Position numbers and translations under genes: made by a program
Notes under the pieces: model-generated
Told to the model about the DNA's origin: nothing
The model's input: only the letters and a program-made list of their open reading frames with translations
Databases searched by the model: none
NCBI GenBank assembly: GCA_019828545.1
Contig: JACVRA010000174.1
Location: 248,001-312,000 of the forward strand
DNA length: 64,000 nt
Source: Paracamarosporium sp. OC-R06-R3
Taxonomy: Eukaryota > Ascomycota > Dothideomycetes > Pleosporales > Didymosphaeriaceae
Reading direction: 5' to 3'
In this document: piece after piece, positions 52,380 through 63,104 of the stretch
Layout: every line of letters starts with the position of its first letter
How positions within the stretch are numbered: position 1 is the first letter of the stretch

Positions 52380-54333
52380 ATGGCTATTCATACACCGAAT
52401 AGAAGCATACGAACTCGCCAGTATGTCGTAAAGATCGAAGCTCAACTAGAAAGTGTTCAAGAGAAGTCTCTCGTCCGTACCAGTCTTCCTCGCAACGTGG
52501 AACCAGGACCCGTTAACGATCTCGAATCTGAATTTTTGGACACTTTCATTGTCGATGGTCATTCTGATATCAATTCAGAAACACCTTTACTACTGTCTTC
52601 AACGGGAACAGCATCCAAAGCCTCCTCTCCAGGTACAATTGATGACATCTGGGATTCGCCCCTACCTTCATCGCATTATCTCAGCTCAGCCTGCAGTAAC
52701 GTTACGTTAACACCGTTGACACCACTATCAGCGGATTATGCGTCTCCAGACTCAACCCCAGCGCCCCGAGCATGTAAAGCATTTCCAGTGAAATGCGTCG
52801 AGAAAGGAGTGACAAAGGACGCACTAGCGACTCTAAACGCAAGTTACTGTGCTAAGACAAATTTGCGGATCGACACCACCCAAGACGAGGATTACTTCTT
52901 CAAGCCAAAGAAGTTAATCCGCAACCTGACCAAAGAGCTTCAAGCCAGTGAGTTGTAGTACGCAATGGCATCGTATCGAGCAAGCTAACATACCCACGCT
53001 AGTCACGGATTCCAATGCGGCCGCAGCTCAGCAATGCTACAATCTGAGACCTGACTTTAACTTTGGGGGAGTCGCTGAGCCCAAAACTTCTGCTCGGCCA
53101 CGTCGTTCTATGGTCGCGACGAGACATGATGCAAGGAGTGAGTCAAAATTCCACGCGGAAGTCATATGCACCGCAGCAATAAGCGACAACAACAGCCTGC
53201 CGCGCACTCAGACGGCTTCAAACCTGATTCATAAGACCTTGGAGCACATTGTTCCCATGACTATCCAATCCAGGGTCATGGAGAAACAAGGAAAGTGTGT
53301 TGCCTCGAAGGTAAAGAAGCCGCACGAGCGGTGCTCCTACAACAGTCCAGGACGCAAAATTGACATCATATCTCGGAAACTCTCGAGATGCAATATCGAG
53401 GTCGATCCCTTGGGGTTTCTTGAATACATCGAGCGACTTATTCAAGCAGCCATGTGTGGGACTCATCAGAACTCAGCGCGGTCAAGCACAAGGCAGGAGA
53501 AATTGAAAGACTTGGCGACCCGCTTCAAACACTTGTCCGATGCGGAACGTACGGAATTTCAAGCATGGGTGAATGCAATTGCGCCCAGTCACCTGCCCGT
53601 GGGAGTGCCAACTCCGACAGTGCATACGTCTCAGAAGGGTGCAAAGGGCGCAGCCACCAAGCCCTCCAAAACTCGAGGTGAACCGGTAGCACCATCGGCG
53701 AGCAAAAGTGGCCCTGCTAGTGATACCTGGAAGCAAGCACATCTTCCGGAATTTAGGGCTTATCAACCGAAGCGTACAAAACATACTAGCGTATCAGCTG
53801 CATTGCTCGAAGAGATCGAGAAGCCACTATCCTATACCCAGGACGATGGTTTTATATATGTCTTTTGGGACAAGAAACATTTCGGAAAAGTCAAAATCGG
53901 ACATACCAATAACCTCGAGCGTCGTCTCAAGGACTGGGATCGGGATTGTCAGCGTACGCATATGTACCATCCCGTGTCGCAACGTGGCGAGCTCTCGAAG
54001 ATCCCTCACGTTAATCGCATCGAGCGGCTCATTCACATCGAATTCAAGGACTGCCGGAAGCAGAGATATTGTCAGAGTTGTAACAAGAACCATCAAGAGT
54101 GGTTTGATGTGGGAGAGGCCTTAGTAACAAAGGTTTTCCGCAAGTGGCAAGACTGGATCATGCAAAGACCTTATGCGCTCGACTCCAGAACTCGGAAATG
54201 GGTACTGAGACCCGAGATGAAGAAGACGTTAGCTCAGGTGTGTGAGCCGGTAGTCCGTGTCGAGGAGCAGCTGCCATTGCGTCGTGCCAGTGGTGCAAAG
54301 GGTCAAAGAAGGTCTAAACGACGGACTATATAG
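52380..54333 (+). CDS. GIY-YIG (T5orf172/DUF1766, MUG113-like) protein
   Basis: Exons are 52380-52947 and 53003-54333; 632 residues; 55-nt intron (GTGAGT..CTAG). The N-terminal 450 residues are low in structure, with Ser/Thr-rich stretches and a helical segment (GFLEYIERLIQAAMCG, TRQEKLKDLATRFKHLSDAERTEFQAWV). Near residue 480 the T5orf172 domain starts: DDGFIYVFWDKK .. GKVKIGHTNNLERRLKDWDRDC, the GIY-YIG equivalent (FIYVF .. VKIG) with the following Arg, then VNRIERLIHIEFKDCRKQRY, a Cys pair (CQSCNKNHQEWFDV) that may bind zinc, and VTKVFRKWQDW. Fungi have many copies of this family, named after fission yeast Mug113. A nuclease fold is likely, but activity is not shown. Confidence 0.8.
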
Positions 54334-55005
54334 GGTGGCTGCAAGCTGTTGCAAGTATGTGGTTATATGGTACTCCCGCCTTCAAATTCGAGCATTCTGT
54401 TATGGTGTAATTAGACCACATGCAGACTACATTGAAGTAAAACGTAAACTAAAAGTTATAGCTTTATATATTTAGACTTTAGTCTAGCTAAACTTTTTAC
54501 TTTTTTTTTTATTATACTCTTTTTTTATACTAATTTCTAGGAAAATTACCTTTTTTGCATTATTTTTATACTAAGGCGTATGCTAAATTTTCGTTAAAAA
54601 CAACACTCCAGAGATACCCTCCGAACAAGTTCCTGATTCATGAGTTGAGCAGACCACAGCATTCCGCTAGGCTAGGCTAGGCAGTGTCTTTTTTTCCGCA
54701 TCCATTCATATAACCTCCATTTCCATGCTCTGATAATTCACCTCGGGAAAGCGTTTCTTTATTCGCATCAGGGAATACGGTACAACCACCCTGTAGAAAG
54801 ACGATGTGTCATTGTTTTCATACCAAGACTCAAATCAAAGACTGCGGCGCAGACACAAAACATATTCAAAATCTTGATGTGACGGTATGATGAATGTGGA
54901 AAAGCCCAAATAACTGACTTGATCTCATCAAACGAATACAAGACGATACGTAGAAACTTAAACGCTATCTCCATGCTATAATTGGTGTCAGCAATCCGAT
55001 CAATA
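54334..55005. other. AT-rich convergent intergenic region
   Basis: Bases 54470-54600 are extremely AT-rich with T-runs and TATACTA-type steps. No gene is seen; the region lies between the 3' ends of the GIY-YIG and DUF4246 genes. Confidence 0.5.
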
Positions 55006-56974
55006 TCAACTTCTCATGTAATGCTCACAGAATTTCCAAATCTCTTGGCCGAGACTTTGCTCATGGTCCTTCATAAAGGCTCGTCTGTCATCCATCAATT
55101 CGAGCCTCAACTTCTTTGCTTCGTCAAGTCCAATTGGGAAGTCTCCAGCGCTATCAGTGACCCAATCGCGCAATTCCAACGGTAAATCTGACACACGATC
55201 TAGACCGTGTACCATATCCTTCCACCACTCATTCTGCTGAGGTGGGACGACGGTGGTCGACGGAATTCTAGTATACGGGTCGACCAAGAACAGTGCAAGA
55301 ATCTTGCGATGGCCAGGTTTCGTTTTGTCGACCAACGAAAATGGTTCCACGCGGTGTTGCAGCACATTTGGAAATACGAGTACGCGATTTTCTCGCGTGA
55401 GCACGGCGCCTATCTCTTGCACTGCGGCATCCTGATCCATAGTACCATAGAGAAGTTCAAAGTGCTCCCAATCACCTTGGTCCCAAGGCACATCGTAAAA
55501 GCCTTCGGTACTTATGGCCTCTCTAAATGATACATGTGAATCTGTGATATTAGAACTGTCATAGTAGTATAACGCTGACGCGCAGATGTGTTCGTTAAGC
55601 TGGCCTTCAATATGCCAAGTCCCACCCTCATAGTCTGGCTTTTCGGGAGTCAGATGGATGTTGGTGAGTTTGACGATGACCTGGAGACCATGCTGAGCAA
55701 AGTCCTTGCGAAGATTTGTACTCGGTACTGTCTTGATATCTGTCTCCGACCAATCTTTCTTTGTCCAATTGCCAGGCTCAAATGATTTCGGCTCTGGTGG
55801 GATAAGTGTGCGGTTATCTCTTATCCATTCGTCATCGAGATCGTATGCTTCGTCTTCGTCTTCATTTTCACACGGTGTACGTTTGCCTTCAGGATTCTTC
55901 CAGGGGATTTCTTCTTCATCTAACTCTATGCGCTGATGCTTCCAACAATCGTGCTCCATCGACGTCAGAGTAGTGTTCCACATTGGTAAAATCTTTGCAA
56001 TAACTCTTTCCAGGGCCTGGTATAGACCTTTGTGTTTCCTTGGTTGAAGATTGTTGATGTAGCTTGTGATCTTCACAGAATCTTCGCCTTGGAAAGCGAC
56101 CTCGCATGGCAGCCATTGGAATCTGGATGAATAAAAGTGCTGCTCTGGAGTTTCCCAACGGCTCAATTTGCCTTCCCAGTGCCTAATTATTGCATGATCC
56201 TTTTTGGGAACCGGCATCACTCCACCTTTGCCAACCCATTGCTCGCAATCATCAAGCGACACTCTGCCCTCGTCTCCCTCGCACAAGGAGCCATCCTCAC
56301 GGAGAACATCTCCATATGCTGGTTTCAGTACTCTCGAGCGGCCATACAGTAGAGGGAAAAGTGAGGGATGCACCAAGTCCAGGATCTTTTCACCAGAGTT
56401 TGGATGCCAATCTTTTTCGCTGTCAGGTACCTGCTCGAGAGGTAAAACTGCTGCCCGAAGTTCTTCCTTGAGCTGAGTAGGTATGACGGTATCGGATTTG
56501 AAAATGATGGCTTCTGCCTTGATCGCGGGAAGGTAACCATGCTCTTCCTCAAATTTTGCATAATCCTGCATTTCTTGCATGCACTAAGAAAAAAATCAGC
56601 TCGGTCACCCCAATTCAAAAAACTTGATCACGCACATAATCGAACATCTTCTCGCTAAACTGTTTCTCTACTGGCTCATCTTGCCAACGCTCAATGGATT
56701 CTTTCTTCCACTTCTTCACAATCTCCTCATCTTGGATTTTTCGTTTCCAATCAGGCTTGTCTGTTAGTTGCCCTATTAACTTGATCATATGACGTTCACG
56801 AAACATTAGTGGTGAGGCCGACCAATCCGACAGGGCGTTTGGAATACGGTTACGATGACGTGTCCGTGTGTCATAGTCGGTTTCAACGCATTTTTTTGAG
56901 AGAGAGTTTAGAGGAACGGTCAAGCCGAGCAGGGGAAGATGCGATGAGTCTTTGGTTTCGTCGACGGTCGACAT
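55006..56974 (-). CDS. DUF4246 protein, possible 2-oxoglutarate/Fe(II) oxygenase fold
   Basis: Exons are 56974-56636 and 56583-55006; 638 residues; 52-nt intron joining FDY to CMQEMQDYAKF in phase 0. The family is shown by LPLLGLTVPLNSLSKK, FRERHMIKLIGQLTDKPDW, WWIHPS-like LDLVHPSLFPLLYGRSRVL, FQWLPCEVAF, INNLQPRKHKGLYQALE and GLQVIVKLTNIHLTPEKP. In the C-terminal part GGTWHIEGQLNEHI (His-x-Glu), then FPNVLQHRVEPFSL and GHRKILALFLVDP (His and Arg) have the order of a double-stranded beta-helix oxygenase (HxD/E..H..R). This is my reading; DUF4246 proteins are numerous in fungi and without proven function. The start is the ATG before STVDET; the upstream frame to 57106 is probably 5' UTR. Confidence 0.85.
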
Positions 56975-57431
56975 GATGAATGGATGAAGCTGAACCCGGC
57001 TAACCAAGAAGCTTTGGAGACGGTCTGCAGAGGATTCCAGATTGCTCTGGGAGTGGCTAAAGCATCTATAAATGTATTCTGCTTGTCGATTAGTTTGACT
57101 TGACAACTATCAGGCAACAATAGCTGGTTGGCGCAGCAATGGTTGGTGGACGAATAGGAACAGTTCAAAATGCTCTGCCCTGTCATCAATGTGGGGGCCG
57201 CTAACGAGTTTTGGTCATTAGTCTCGGATGTTGGTGCCTCCTTGGTAACAATCAGAACTCCATAGTAGTAGTGGAATTGGTCAACACCTAAGCGATCTTT
57301 GTGGGTTTGCTACTTCAGCAAAGATCTCCAATTGCGAAGCTTCAAGATAATTTTGGAGAGTATGATAAATACGATTCAACCCATGTTTTACTTGAAAGAA
57401 TGCTCTCGTTTGAGGATAAGTTGGCCCTAAT

Positions 57432-57830
57432 CTAAAGCGCTAGTTGGTGAACGTTTTCATCTACTCGGTGGTGGTCGAATCGCTGGTGATCTAGCTCCGT
57501 CTCCATCAGCACCTCGCCTTTTTGAGAGCTGCAAATATACAGGTTGGTGCTCCCCCCAAGATAAGCTTGTTGACGGAAAGGATTTGTAGCGTTGGCCCAT
57601 CTCATCAAAAATGAGATATGGGGGCATTGTTGAATAAATTTCATCTCCATTTCTGGATTCAAGTCGTTATGATATTGCAACTTGTAAGCAGAACGAAGAT
57701 GTATGGGTTTGACGAATGATTCAGCGGTGTGTCGCAAGAGGTTCTGAGTGTCAATACATTGGCCGAAACCGTCGTCAAGTATAGCGAGGTACAGATTCCG
57801 ACCTGAATCAGCCCGGTCACGTCTCGGAGC
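57432..57830 (-). pseudogene. Unassigned coding-like fragment
   Basis: In one minus frame, about 130 codons read smoothly: DSGRNLYLAILDDGFGQC, TQNLLRHTAESF, LQYHNDLNPEMEMKFIQQCPHISFLMRWA. There is no ATG that fits and no family I recognise. It may be a remnant of a gene or one exon of an undetected one. It lies in the gap between DUF4246 and the transcription-factor-like gene. Confidence 0.3.
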
Positions 57831-57889
57831 CCCTAGCTAGCCAGCCCTCCAGCAACTGGCAGCTGCAACAGTACTACGCAGAGCCGGCA

Positions 57890-58897
57890 ATGCTGGTTAC
57901 AACATCCTTGGACGATGCTCTATTTGGATCTCCCAATCACCATTTTATGCTTGGAAGTATGTCCGACGATGACAGCTTCGTCCTCGGCTTCCAGGACAAT
58001 GGCGTTGAACAGGTACCAAGCAATGCTGCTCCAACCACTATACGTGCGTCCAATGCGGATGCAAATCTCCAGGCTCGTGTAGAGTTGGTGGCGAAGCGGT
58101 TAGTCAAGATTCCACGGGTATTTGCAGACCAAGGGCAAACGATGTTCATCCACCGGATGCAAGTTCAACACAGATGTCCTACGGCTCTGCAGGACGCAAT
58201 GAGCGCATGCGCTTTGTATTGCATGAAGAGAGAGGCAAACCAATTTCTCGTGTTCCGCCATATAGAGCACAGATGTAGACATCTAATCGCAAACACTGAT
58301 ACGCTACGCGCTTCCAAGACGGATCTTCTTGCATCTTTGCAAGCGCTCCTGGTTTGCCAGATTATCCGACTTTTCGATGGCCACATTCGTCTCAGAGCTG
58401 ATGCGGAGGCCGAAGAACCAATTGCAACCTTGTGGGCGAACCAACTCAGGGCTCACGCGTGCAATGCAACAGAGCGAACACCAGCTATGCAATGTTCAAC
58501 AAGGTTGAATATTGCGTCAATTGACCTGAACTCAGAATGGCAGTCATGGCTTGTTGACGAGAGCATACGACGCACAGTGATAACTACATTCATGTTGAGG
58601 GGTGTATACAACTTTCTAAAACATGGCTACGACAGTCCTACGGATCTGAATGTAAGCTTCACAGCACAGATAGCGCTCTGGGATGCGCAGTCCGATATCA
58701 GTTGGCGTAGGGCGCACGAAGAGAAGCAGCGACTCGAAATACAGATTAGCCGATGGGACGAGGCGATAATGCATGCGAAACCAATTGATCTAGAGGAGCT
58801 CGGTGTATTGATCATGACGATGATTTGGGGACCTGAAGCCACGCGAAGATGGTTAGGAGAAAATCTTGCCATGAATTATGGCTTGGAGAAGATCTAA
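57890..58897 (+). CDS. Transcription-factor-like protein without a zinc cluster
   Basis: A single exon of 335 residues. From residue 65 it resembles the C-terminal part of fungal-type regulators: ARVELVAKRLVKIPRVFADQGQTMFIHRMQ, LQDAMSACALYCMKREANQFLVF, TDLLASLQALLVCQIIRLFDGHIRLRADAEAEEP, WQSWLVDESIRRTVITTFMLRGVYNFLKHG. Normally a Zn2Cys6 DNA-binding domain precedes this region, but no Cys6 motif is found in the 60 residues before it or in the 780 bp upstream. It could be a natural domain-only regulator, as seen near fungal metabolic clusters, or a gene that lost its first exon. Confidence 0.65.
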   Translation: MLVTTSLDDALFGSPNHHFMLGSMSDDDSFVLGFQDNGVEQVPSNAAPTTIRASNADANLQARVELVAKRLVKIPRVFADQGQTMFIHRMQVQHRCPTALQDAMSACALYCMKREANQFLVFRHIEHRCRHLIANTDTLRASKTDLLASLQALLVCQIIRLFDGHIRLRADAEAEEPIATLWANQLRAHACNATERTPAMQCSTRLNIASIDLNSEWQSWLVDESIRRTVITTFMLRGVYNFLKHGYDSPTDLNVSFTAQIALWDAQSDISWRRAHEEKQRLEIQISRWDEAIMHAKPIDLEELGVLIMTMIWGPEATRRWLGENLAMNYGLEKI

Positions 58898-60027
58898 AAC
58901 ATCTTCAAGTCCAGGATAACCGTGCTTGCGCTAATCGTTTACAAATTTTCCAGTTCTCATCCCCTCCGTTCTCCCCATGCGATTTCAATGTGTTCAACAA
59001 ACGCATTAAGGGCAGATACAGCAAGCACCGTTAGTCGTCTAGCATCCGAACATCGCAACCAGCGATCGAATGCGGCAGCTATCAATTTCAGCGTTGTCTA
59101 AGATCAGTTCCAACTATGCGGTACAACAGGGCTAACCTGAGAGACGGGAAAGACGTGAATGTCATTTGAACTTTTCGACAGACGACGCAAAGACAATTTT
59201 AATTACTTGGTTAGGTGCCTCAGAGTGCTATACGGTCATTGGCCCATGAACAGACATACGTACGCGACAACGAGTGGACTCTCCGATCACCTGTCAACAA
59301 GACCCATATCGTGGAAAAATGCGGGGATAGAACTTTACCAGTGCAGCTGAGGATGCTATCGGAGGTCACATATTGAACGGGCCCAGGAGCACACGAAAAC
59401 GCAGCAATGCAGCAACTAATAATGGCCACGAAAAGAGGTATGATCAAAAGTAAAAACCTGATCCTGGATGTGCGACAATCGGCATAAGAATTACACGCGT
59501 GAAATTTAGTCGTAAATATTTATAAACTAAACCACAAACTTCCAACGAGCTCGAACCAAACATATTGTAAGGTTGCTGTAATCATTCTTTGCATCCTATT
59601 TGTCGTCTAAAGGACGTTTACTTATCTGCTTAAATCCGTGTGAGGGCTAGCGACTTAAAGGGCCCTGCGGATATCGGGAAGAGCCTGATCGATCTTCTGC
59701 AAACATGTGCTATATGAGGAATGTAAAGATAAGACGCGCCTTGTCTACGAGGAACAGAGTAGTGAAAATATTGTGGCGTCTGTCCGGTTCGCCAATCGAC
59801 AGCTAGTCAGCACCCAACCAGCTCTTCGTCAGCTCGCCACCAAAATAATTTATATTATAGGGCTTAGTGCTGTTGACCTATAGTAGTAAGAATCAATTTC
59901 AATCGTTTACAAGTAGCCAGAGTCCTCAAGCACCCAGCATCTCACAGTATACAAAATATTCAACTGATCTACATAAGATTGATCTGTCCGCACAAGGTGC
60001 GGGCGCGGCTGTATGTCGAACAGGTAT
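58898..60027. other. Intergenic region, partly AT-rich
   Basis: No gene is supported in 1.1 kb between the regulator-like gene and the 3' end of the rhamnosidase gene. AT-rich patches lie at 59500-59560 and 59840-59980. Confidence 0.45.
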
Positions 60028-62187
60028 TTATCCATCTTCCAGCTTATAAGTGCCACCATGTAAGTTCTCGAAGCTTAATCCAGCTTCTGTAGGCCTACCG
60101 CGTATGATACCTTGAGGTCCAATCAATGTTGCCTTACACTTAGGAAGAACCAACACGCCCGACGTATGGCTTGGGGTTGTGAATGACCCGTGGAGCCTGC
60201 CTTTCGATACCTTCCAATCAACTGTATACTGACCCAGTGGTGTTTTGAAGCCAGCACGGAGCTTCTTCAAACTACCCAATCTCGGCTGGATATGCCACAT
60301 CTTTCCAGCGGCACTGCCCAGCTGCAAGCCCCCTGCAAGGTATGTCAGCGCAGACGTGGGGCCGGTGGCCCAGCCGTGCGCATAACTGATGCGAGCGTCA
60401 TTATCATAGGGCGCATAGTGCAGATCCCCGTTCGTGGAGTAACCCTCAATAAACGAGCTGTTCGTCATGCGCGGATCATCAAGCATGAAGTCAGCCCACA
60501 TAAACTCGATCAACTCGATTGCGCGTTCAGGATAGCCGGCGAGGAAGTGGGCCTGGACCTCGAATCCGGTTGCGAACGGAGATATTGTTGGTCCAGCCTC
60601 TGGAGCCGGCGCGCCGTACGGTCGTACCCAGCGTTTCATGAGCGCACTGCTTATTCTGACCGCGCGCGTATTATTTGCGATACCGGAAATGATCACCCAA
60701 GCGTTGCCATCTTGGGGGTGTATCGCAGTTGCTGTCTTATTGTGGTCGTTGTCGAAGTAGAGGTCTTGCGCTGGATCCCATAGCTGTTCGTTGACGGCCG
60801 CTTTGATACCTTTCATGGCCGCTCTATAATTGGCTGAGTTACTCTCATCGCCGACGGCCTTTGCCAAGACAAGGGCGATGTCTAGAGTGTGGTACATGAT
60901 GGAGTTGGCCTGTCAATATTGTCAGAACTAACCACTGCGGTCAACATGATGGAACATTTACCTCGACATTGTGCCCGCCCATACCGGATCTTAGCCAGTC
61001 ATTTGAGCTGGTGACATTGGCCATCTTTGAATCGTCGATGGTACCCAGAGACCACTGCAAGGCCTTCTTGAACTGTGGCCAGTATTTTTTGAGCCATTCC
61101 AGGTCACCAGTATACATATAGTAGTAGTATGTATCGATCAAAGAGTAGTGGTGATACGTAAAACTGAACTGGAATCGCGAAGGCGAGGTGAAAGGAACGC
61201 CTGCCCAAGGCAGACGACCTGCAACGTCCTGGAGTGGGTATATGGATTCTATGCCGTTCTTGATGCCATCCAGGCTCCCAGTAGAGACGAAGATAGATGG
61301 ACCTGAAATGAATATGTCTCCCGGCCATACCAGTCGATCTCGCTTTCCTCCGTCGATGAGAGCTGAGGTGCCGTCTGCTGTAATGTCAGTCACGCTCAAA
61401 CCAAGAGTAACACATCCCATAGGTGCATGCAGTTGAGAGCAATCTGATACAAGCATGAGATGCACCTGTTATCTAGAGGAAGCTACTCACTTGCGATGCT
61501 CGCGTTGTAGTACCAATTTGTTCCCGGAATGCCCAATGCGTTGCCATACGCTGGATCTGCGGAACAGAGCTGATTCGTGTATGCACCAGCATACCAGACT
61601 CGGTTCAGCTTCTCATTGTCGCTGTTGAAGTATCCTGAATAATCCGACGGATCTTCCATCTCCGGAGATGCAGTAAAATTGACCGAGAGATTACTGATTG
61701 AGGCCGTGCCGGTCGTGTTATGCCAAATGCTCAGGTAGCGAAAGCCGCCACGTTGGTGCTTCTTGTCTGCTGCATAGCTGCCCGCAGACGGAACGCTGAA
61801 CCAAAGAGGGCTGTCGAATAGCGCTGCGGTGCCGCTATCGCAGTGGTAGGGACTGATCCAAAGAGAGCTCTCGGTGAATGTGAAGCCCAGGAACTCGGAT
61901 GCCTCGGACGAAGAATCGACGGTGAACTGTACAGTACCTGCGACGTTCTTGCCGAAGTCTAGTGTAACGGACGAGTTGATTCCGCTGAACGACGCGCTAC
62001 TTGCATCGGGTGACCTATGCGATGTCAAGACTTCGGGTGCCGTGACTGAGCCTTCCACTGCGAATACAGATGCAGGTACAATGGTGCGCGATTTGGATGC
62101 GATGATATACTGTTGGTACCGTGACGCGACAGCGAATTCGGGAAGTAGCACGGCACAGGCCGCAAGAACGGAAACAGTTCGTGCCAT
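60028..62187 (-). CDS. Secreted GH78-type alpha-L-rhamnosidase
   Basis: Exons are 62187-61491, 61374-60962 and 60909-60028; 663 residues from the ATG of MARTVSV (alternative ATG at 62202 adds five). Introns are 116 and 52 nt. A signal peptide is seen (VLAACAVLLPEFAVAS). A beta-sandwich domain (SSVTLDFGKNVAGTVQFTVD, FRYLSIWHNTTGT) leads to the (alpha/alpha)6 barrel: DNEKLNRVWYAGAYTNQLC, GGKRDRLVWPGDIFISGPSIF with the acidic catalytic region, YHHYSLIDTYYYYMYTGDLEWLKKYWPQFKKAL, LRSGMGGHNVEANSIMYHTL, and RISYAHGWATGPTSALTYLAGG near the end. GH78 enzymes cut terminal L-rhamnose from pectin side chains and plant glycosides. It is divergent from the second glycosidase, with 0.9 kb between them. Confidence 0.88.
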
Positions 62188-63104
62188 TACAAGGCCAATC
62201 ATGTTTGATCGAAAGTGCGACAACTCGCGCCTGCACCGATGTTGGACATTACCGCAGTGACGGCTACTCATATACATGCTCGCAGTACTATCACCTTAGC
62301 TGCTAGGCGCAGATGTGTGGCGATATTGATGCTCTGATCAACGACTGACGACATAGGTACCACTACAAGCTCGCGTGAAGAAGCCCCGAGATACACGGCA
62401 CGTCGTCCGTGCTGAGGATTACCAGACGTCTTCCCCACAGCCTACAATTGCGGGGTGTCCAGGCACACGAGTTCTGATTGGCTGGCGGGTGAACTTCACT
62501 AATCTAGTTGCAGATCACCCTTCCGTTATAGCTATAAAATGAGAGGCTTCCTTGCTACTTGCGCATGATCTCCTATTCCGCCTCGGAGTGCCAACGGACC
62601 CACCTTTTTTGACATTGTGCAGGTTTTCCTGGCCAAGATGGACGCGACTTAAATACAAAAGGGTATTCACGCGGGGCACATGGCATAAACGTGTATGTTT
62701 CTGCACAATGATCGCGTAACGTCTAGCTCATCGGGTGACTATGCTAACTGACAAAACCCGCGGTATTTTCACGAGAGCAACCCTTGTACCAGACGTGCCT
62801 CCCTGACAAGGAATCATTTTCATGCCACCTGCTTATTAGCGCATGCGGGGTAAGCATATCGGATGGGAATTGCGATTGGTTCCTCTCCAGTTATCATTTG
62901 CACACCACCAGGCCCCTGACAGCTATACGCCCTAGATGGTCTTGTTGATCGGACAAACAATTACCGAGCTCTCCTTGCATGGTACATGTGCGTCTATAAC
63001 AGGTGTTGCATGAAAAACGCGAAAGGATCAATATTGCCGGGACTGCGTGAGAATATTCTGTCCGAATTTCTCATTAAAATTCTTGTGCTTCCAAAATCGA
63101 CGCC
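62188..63104. promoter_or_regulatory. Shared promoter region of two rhamnosidase-type genes
   Basis: About 0.9 kb separates the divergent start codons of the GH78 and the GH106-like genes. No coding sequence is seen in it. No specific regulator site was identified by eye. Confidence 0.45.
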
